From positions 1 through 17,012 of the forward strand of contig JAVVUQ010000026.1 of the NCBI GenBank assembly GCA_036653075.1: a stretch of 17,012 nt of DNA, written 5' to 3'. A model generated the notes under the pieces. The model saw nothing but the letters and a program-made list of their open reading frames with translations, made no database searches and was not told the DNA's origin. This DNA comes from JAVVUQ01 sp036653075 (GTDB lineage Bacteria > Bacillota > Clostridia > Christensenellales > CAG-314). The position numbers and the translations under genes are program-made. Positions 13,259 to 17,012 of this stretch are shown here, in pieces. Position 1 is the stretch's first letter. Each line of letters starts with the position of its first letter.

Positions 13259-15871
13259 CTATTTACCATAATAAGCGTTTAAGTACATCTGCTTAATTTC
13301 TTTCATAAGCGGATACCTTGGATTAGCTCCCGTACATTGGTCATCGAAAGCTTGCTCAACCATATCATCAAGTTTATTTAAAAACTCAGTTTCGTTCACG
13401 CCGTAGTCCTTTATTGTAGCTTTAATTCCAACGTCTGCTTTAAGTTTTTCGATTTTATTTATCAAATTATCTAATTTTTCGTTGTCGTTATTTCCGTCTA
13501 CTTGTAAGTAATTAGCAATCTCAGCGTATCTACTTAAGGTACATGGACTGCTATATTGAGAAAATGTTCCCATTTTAGTAGGTACGTTTGAGGCGTTAAA
13601 TCTCATAACCTCGCTAATCATAAGAGCGTTAGCTATTCCGTGAGGAATGTGGTAAAAAGCGCCTAATTTATGCGCCATTGAGTGACAAATGCCCAAGAAA
13701 GCGTTAGCGAAAGCTATTCCTGCGATAGTTGCTGCATTTCCCATTTTTTCTCTTGCCACAGCGTCGGTAGCGCCATTTTCATAAGCTCGAGGAAGGTATT
13801 CAAAAATTAATTTTAAACTTTTAAGCGCTAAACCGTCAGTATAATCACTTTGCATAACCGAAGCGTATGCTTCTAAAGCGTGAGTAACTGCATCTATTCC
13901 TGAAGCGGCAGTCAATCCTTTTGGAGCGTTCATCATTAAATCTGCGTCAATAATAGCCATATTAGGCATCAATTCATAATCGGCAAGAGGATATTTCACT
14001 CCGCTACTTTCATCGGTAATTACAGCAAAAGGCGTAACTTCGCTGCCTGTGCCTGCCGATGTAGGAATTGCTATAAAATAAGCCTTTTCACCCATTTTTG
14101 GAAAGGTGTAAACACGTTTGCGAATGTCCATAAAACGCATAGCTAAATCCATAAAATCCACTTGCGGGTGCTCGTACATAACCCACATAATCTTACCAGC
14201 GTCCATAGCCGAACCGCCGCCAAGCGCCAAAATACAGTCCGGTTTAAATTCGCTCATAGCTTTTGCGCCTTCTTTTGCGCACGACAGCGTCGGGTCGGGT
14301 GACACATTGAAAAATGTTGTGTGTAAAATGCCCATTTCGTCTAACTTATCTGTTATCGGCGTTACATATCCATTACTAAATAGAAAATTGTCGGTAACTA
14401 TAAAAGCTCGTTTTTTGCATAAAACATCTTTAAGCTCGTCTAACGCAACAGGTAAACATCCTTTTTTAAAGTAAATTTTATTAGGCGTCCTTAGCCACAA
14501 CATATTTTCTCTCCTTTGCGCAACAGTTTTAATATTTAACAAATGCTTAACGCCAACGTTTTCACTGACGCTATTTCCGCCCCAAGATCCACAACCTAAA
14601 GTCAATGACGGAGCAAGTTTAAAGTTATAGATATCTCCGATTCCGCCTTGAGCTGACGGTGTATTGATAAGTAACCGACAAGTTTTCATTTTACTTTCCC
14701 AAGCATCTATATTCGTTTTTCCATTTAAAATATCAATATATAAACTTGATGTGTGTCCATATCCGCCATCGGCGATAAGTTTTTCCGCTTTATTAACTGC
14801 ATCGTCAAAATTTTCCGCTTTATACATAGCAAGCACTGGACTAAGCTTTTCGTGCGCAAATTCTTCCGATAATTCAACACTTTCTACTTCGCCAATTAAA
14901 ATTTTTGTATCTGCATCAACCGAAACTCCAGCAAGCGCCGCTATCGTAAACGCCGATTGTCCAACAATTTTAGCGTTCAATGCGCCATTAATAATAATGG
15001 TTTTTCTAACCTTTTCAATTTCTTCACCCTTCAAAAAATAACAACCACGCGCAGTAAACTCCGCTTTTACCTCTTTATAAATTGCTTTATGAACAATAAC
15101 CGACTGCTCCGAAGCGCAAATCATACCGTTATCGAAGGTTTTTGAATGTATAATAGAATTTACCGCTAAAATTATATCGGCTGAATCATCAATAATAGCG
15201 GGAGTGTTTCCTGCTCCTACGCCAATTGCGGGTTTACCTGAACTGTACGCCGCGCGCACCATTCCCGGCCCACCTGTCGCCAATATAATATCCGCTTCTT
15301 TCATCAGCTGCCCCGATAACGCCACCGTAGGCTCATCTACCCACGCAATGATATTTTTGGGCGCTCCAGCATCAACAGCCGCTTGCAAAATAATTTTCGC
15401 CGCCGCTATTGTACTAAACTTAGCCTTTGGATGAGGACTAAATATTAGCCCATTTCTCGTTTTAAGCGCCAACAACGCTTTAAATATCGCCGTCGACGTT
15501 GGATTTGTAGTAGGTATAACCGCCGCTATCACCCCGATAGGCTCAGCTATTTTTGTAATACCATAAGCTTCGTCATTTTCTATTATACCACAAGTTTTTG
15601 TATTCTTGTACGCATTATATATATATTCCGCAGCATAATGGTTTTTAATAACTTTATCCTCTACTATTCCCATACTCGTTTCGTTATACGCAAGCTTTGC
15701 CAACGAAATTCTTGCTTTATCAGCAGCTTTTGCCGCTTCAAAAAATATTTTATCCACTTGCTCTTGCGTATACGTCGCATACTCTTTTTGCGCAATACGC
15801 ACATCGTTTATACACGATTTGAGCGTTTGCTCATCTGTCACTAATGTTGAATTTAACATTAACTCGGTCAT
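13259..15871 (-). CDS. adhE: Bifunctional acetaldehyde-CoA/alcohol dehydrogenase
   Basis: Reduces acetyl-CoA to acetaldehyde and then to ethanol with two NADH, regenerating NAD+ in fermentation. Members of this family form long spirosome filaments. The 870 residues have the usual two-part layout. The N-terminal aldehyde dehydrogenase (~1-440) has catalytic C252 in NGMICASEQ. The C-terminal iron-dependent alcohol dehydrogenase (~460-870) has the nucleotide motif GGGSAMDAGK (551-560) and metal ligands D660 and H664 (GIDAVTHALEAY), H730 (GICHSMAH) and H744 (HIPHG). No disruption is visible. AAGGAG lies 7 nt before the ATG. It lies 223 bp downstream of rex on the same strand, suggesting control by Rex. 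I find no consensus Rex operator there, only the repeat at 15940-15960. Its stop codon overlaps the ribosome binding site of the kinase gene. Confidence 0.97.
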   Translation of the reverse strand: MTELMLNSTLVTDEQTLKSCINDVRIAQKEYATYTQEQVDKIFFEAAKAADKARISLAKLAYNETSMGIVEDKVIKNHYAAEYIYNAYKNTKTCGIIENDEAYGITKIAEPIGVIAAVIPTTNPTSTAIFKALLALKTRNGLIFSPHPKAKFSTIAAAKIILQAAVDAGAPKNIIAWVDEPTVALSGQLMKEADIILATGGPGMVRAAYSSGKPAIGVGAGNTPAIIDDSADIILAVNSIIHSKTFDNGMICASEQSVIVHKAIYKEVKAEFTARGCYFLKGEEIEKVRKTIIINGALNAKIVGQSAFTIAALAGVSVDADTKILIGEVESVELSEEFAHEKLSPVLAMYKAENFDDAVNKAEKLIADGGYGHTSSLYIDILNGKTNIDAWESKMKTCRLLINTPSAQGGIGDIYNFKLAPSLTLGCGSWGGNSVSENVGVKHLLNIKTVAQRRENMLWLRTPNKIYFKKGCLPVALDELKDVLCKKRAFIVTDNFLFSNGYVTPITDKLDEMGILHTTFFNVSPDPTLSCAKEGAKAMSEFKPDCILALGGGSAMDAGKIMWVMYEHPQVDFMDLAMRFMDIRKRVYTFPKMGEKAYFIAIPTSAGTGSEVTPFAVITDESSGVKYPLADYELMPNMAIIDADLMMNAPKGLTAASGIDAVTHALEAYASVMQSDYTDGLALKSLKLIFEYLPRAYENGATDAVAREKMGNAATIAGIAFANAFLGICHSMAHKLGAFYHIPHGIANALMISEVMRFNASNVPTKMGTFSQYSSPCTLSRYAEIANYLQVDGNNDNEKLDNLINKIEKLKADVGIKATIKDYGVNETEFLNKLDDMVEQAFDDQCTGANPRYPLMKEIKQMYLNAYYGK

Positions 15872-15939
15872 CTACGTTCTCCTTTTTATAGACAAAGGTT
15901 AGTTTTTTAATTGGTTTTTTGTTTGTAATAATTAAATTC

Positions 15940-15960
15940 TGTAAATTATATATATTTACA
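15940..15960. promoter_or_regulatory. Inverted repeat upstream of adhE
   Basis: TGTAAAT (15940-15946) and ATTTACA (15954-15960) are perfect 7-bp arms around a 7-bp AT spacer, 69-89 bp before the adhE ATG. It is operator-like in size and place but does not fit the 18-bp Rex consensus. The 223-bp gap between adhE and rex (15872-16094) otherwise shows only a TATAAT (minus, 16011-16016) without a good -35. Confidence 0.4.
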
Positions 15961-16094
15961 ATTACCATAAGTTTTTTACTTTTAAATCATTTTATATTAA
16001 TGTAAAAGTTATTATAGTTTATTTAAGCTAATAAAATAGTAAAATAAAAGTTGCTTCTAACGCTAAAATTTAAACTAAATAAGTATGCGTAACA

Positions 16095-16733
16095 TCAGTG
16101 CGTTCCTTTTATTATATCCGCTAATTGTTGCGAAAGCAACGCAAGCGAAGCTGCCATATCCTCGTTTTTTACAGCGATTCCATTTGGAACAGATAAATTA
16201 ACAGGTGAAAAATTCCAGATTGCCTTAATTCCCGCTTTAATCATTAAATCACATACTTCTTGAGCGCTTTTTGCAGGCACTGTAATAATACCTATATTAA
16301 TACACAGTCGCCGAACAAGATCTTCCATTTTACTCATATCATAAATCGCTCTACCCATAGGGTCAACCGCATTAATATCTTTTTTTGCGTCAAAAGAAGC
16401 AACAATTTCTAAACCATAATTGCGAAAACCTTTATATCCAAGTAAAGCGCTACCTAACTTCCCTACTCCAACTAAAATAGCTCCCTGTACATTGTTGTAT
16501 CCTAAAAATTCGTTGATATCTTCTATTAACGCTTCAATTGAAAAGCCCGTTTTAGGCTTGCCACCCTCTGCGCTAACACTCGCTAAATCTTTACGAACTT
16601 GTACGGCGCTAAACCCAAACCTGTCTGCAATAGCAGTAGAAGATATACTCTTTATTCCGCTTTCATTCATTTCTTTTAAATATCTTAAATATCCCGGCAA
16701 TCGCTGTAACGTTTCTTTTGATACACTTTCCAT
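16095..16733 (-). CDS. rex: Redox-sensing transcriptional repressor Rex
   Basis: Dimeric repressor that binds DNA when NADH/NAD+ is low and releases it when NADH rises, classically controlling alcohol dehydrogenase, hydrogenase and butyrate genes in clostridia. The 212 residues comprise a winged-helix domain (~1-75; recognition helix near AVQVRKDLA, residues 43-51) and a Rossmann domain with GVGKLGSALL (89-98). D115 (SFD) is placed where the NAD(H) ribose is bound, and a C-terminal domain-swap helix (~190-208) completes the fold. The ATG at 16733 was chosen because GGAGG lies 8 nt upstream. A TTG five codons earlier overlaps that ribosome binding site. It is transcribed from a strong promoter at 16840-16868, with adhE downstream on the same strand. 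Confidence 0.95.
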   Translation of the reverse strand: MESVSKETLQRLPGYLRYLKEMNESGIKSISSTAIADRFGFSAVQVRKDLASVSAEGGKPKTGFSIEALIEDINEFLGYNNVQGAILVGVGKLGSALLGYKGFRNYGLEIVASFDAKKDINAVDPMGRAIYDMSKMEDLVRRLCINIGIITVPAKSAQEVCDLMIKAGIKAIWNFSPVNLSVPNGIAVKNEDMAASLALLSQQLADIIKGTH

Positions 16734-16771
16734 ATATGTTTCCTCCAATAAGCCAAATGGCGCAATATTAA

Positions 16772-16799
16772 TTATTCTATAATAATCTTAATAGAATAA
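16772..16799. promoter_or_regulatory. Inverted repeat in the rex leader
   Basis: TTATTCTAT (16772-16780) and ATAGAATAA (16791-16799) are perfect 9-bp arms 10 bp apart. They lie about 40-65 bp before the rex ATG, downstream of the predicted transcription start. It could be an operator or an AT-rich RNA hairpin. No T-run follows, so it is not a terminator. Confidence 0.45.
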
Positions 16800-16816
16800 G
16801 AAATATCTTTTTTCTA

Positions 16817-16839
16817 ATCGATAATCTTTTATCGATAAT
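16817..16839. promoter_or_regulatory. Paired ATCGATAAT boxes at the rex transcription start
   Basis: Two identical 9-mers ATCGATAAT occur at 16817-16825 and 16831-16839, 14 bp apart. Each contains the palindrome ATCGAT, and the second extends to TTATCGATAA (16830-16839). The second box abuts the -10 element and covers the predicted +1, an ideal place for repression. The motif does not match known Rex sites, so autoregulation by Rex is not supported directly. Confidence 0.5.
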
Positions 16840-16868
16840 ATAATATCAAATAAGTAATATTTTGTCAA
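16840..16868 (-). promoter_or_regulatory. Sigma-A promoter of rex
   Basis: On the minus strand a perfect TTGACA (16863-16868) is followed after exactly 17 nt by TATTAT (16840-16845). Transcription would start near 16833, giving a leader of about 100 nt. No terminator is seen between rex and adhE, so this promoter may also contribute to adhE expression. Confidence 0.8.
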
Positions 16869-16894
16869 GACTTTTAAGCAAGATTTTAAAATGA

Positions 16895-16918
16895 TACGCT
16901 TAACTATGTTAAAGCGTA
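16895..16918. other. Bulged hairpin upstream of the rex promoter
   Basis: TACGCTTAAC (16895-16904) pairs with GTTAAAGCGTA (16908-16918) apart from one bulged A, with a 3-nt loop. It lies just upstream of the rex -35. On the minus strand the sequence after it (TCATTTTAAAATC) is only weakly T-rich. It may be the terminator of a gene beyond the window or a regulatory site. The remaining bases to 17012 are AT-rich with nothing recognisable. Confidence 0.4.
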
Positions 16919-17012
16919 AAATATATAAATACAATATAATATAAAATTAAAATGATAAAATATGAAAATAAAATAATCATAATATGTAATTTTAACAATT
17001 TAATACAATATA

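Noticed and set aside
16895..16918. Confident terminator of a gene to the right of the window
   Set aside because: The stem is good but no proper T-run follows on either strand, and no upstream gene is visible.

Overview
The window looks like chromosomal DNA of a strictly anaerobic, fermentative, low-GC bacterium, most likely a Clostridia-type member of the Bacillota. The reasons are pyruvate:ferredoxin oxidoreductase, two [FeFe]-hydrogenase-family proteins, AdhE and the redox repressor Rex, strong AGGAGG-type ribosome binding sites, and sigma-A-like promoters. Intergenic DNA is extremely AT-rich and full of short tandem repeats, while the genes are visibly richer in G and C. The species cannot be named from the sequence.

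Layout, left to right. Positions 1-3570 hold the pyruvate:ferredoxin oxidoreductase gene (minus strand), preceded by a strong promoter and a leader of about 200 nt, and followed by a 7-bp tandem repeat. Positions 3950-5450 hold tandem repeats and a divergent pair of unrecognised genes (82 aa minus, 208 aa plus) with a 22-bp palindrome between them, ending at a bidirectional terminator. Positions 5479-6790 hold a dCMP deaminase gene (minus), then a stand-alone GlmU-like left-handed beta-helix acetyltransferase (plus) and a second bidirectional hairpin terminator. Positions 6924-12431 are a co-directional minus-strand hydrogenase island. In transcription order it holds two small thioredoxin-fold [2Fe-2S] proteins, a PAS-containing sensory-type [FeFe] hydrogenase, a SpoIIE/PP2C-type phosphatase, and a group-B-type [FeFe] hydrogenase. 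Positions 12497-16868 hold rex, adhE and an APH-fold kinase gene, all on the minus strand. The adhE stop codon forms part of the kinase gene's Shine-Dalgarno sequence.

How the genes fit together. Pyruvate:ferredoxin oxidoreductase makes acetyl-CoA and reduced ferredoxin. The electrons can leave as H2 through [FeFe] hydrogenases, and the acetyl-CoA can be reduced to ethanol by AdhE at the cost of NADH. Rex reads NADH/NAD+. The sensory-type hydrogenase plus PP2C phosphatase plausibly reads H2 or ferredoxin redox state and passes it on by protein dephosphorylation. The window therefore joins central fermentation enzymes with two redox-sensing devices. The most interesting item is the hydrogenase/phosphatase island. 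Its architecture matches a family known from genome surveys (phosphatase-linked sensory [FeFe] hydrogenases), but to my knowledge its signalling output is not experimentally settled.

No tRNA, rRNA, CRISPR array, insertion sequence or prophage gene was recognised.
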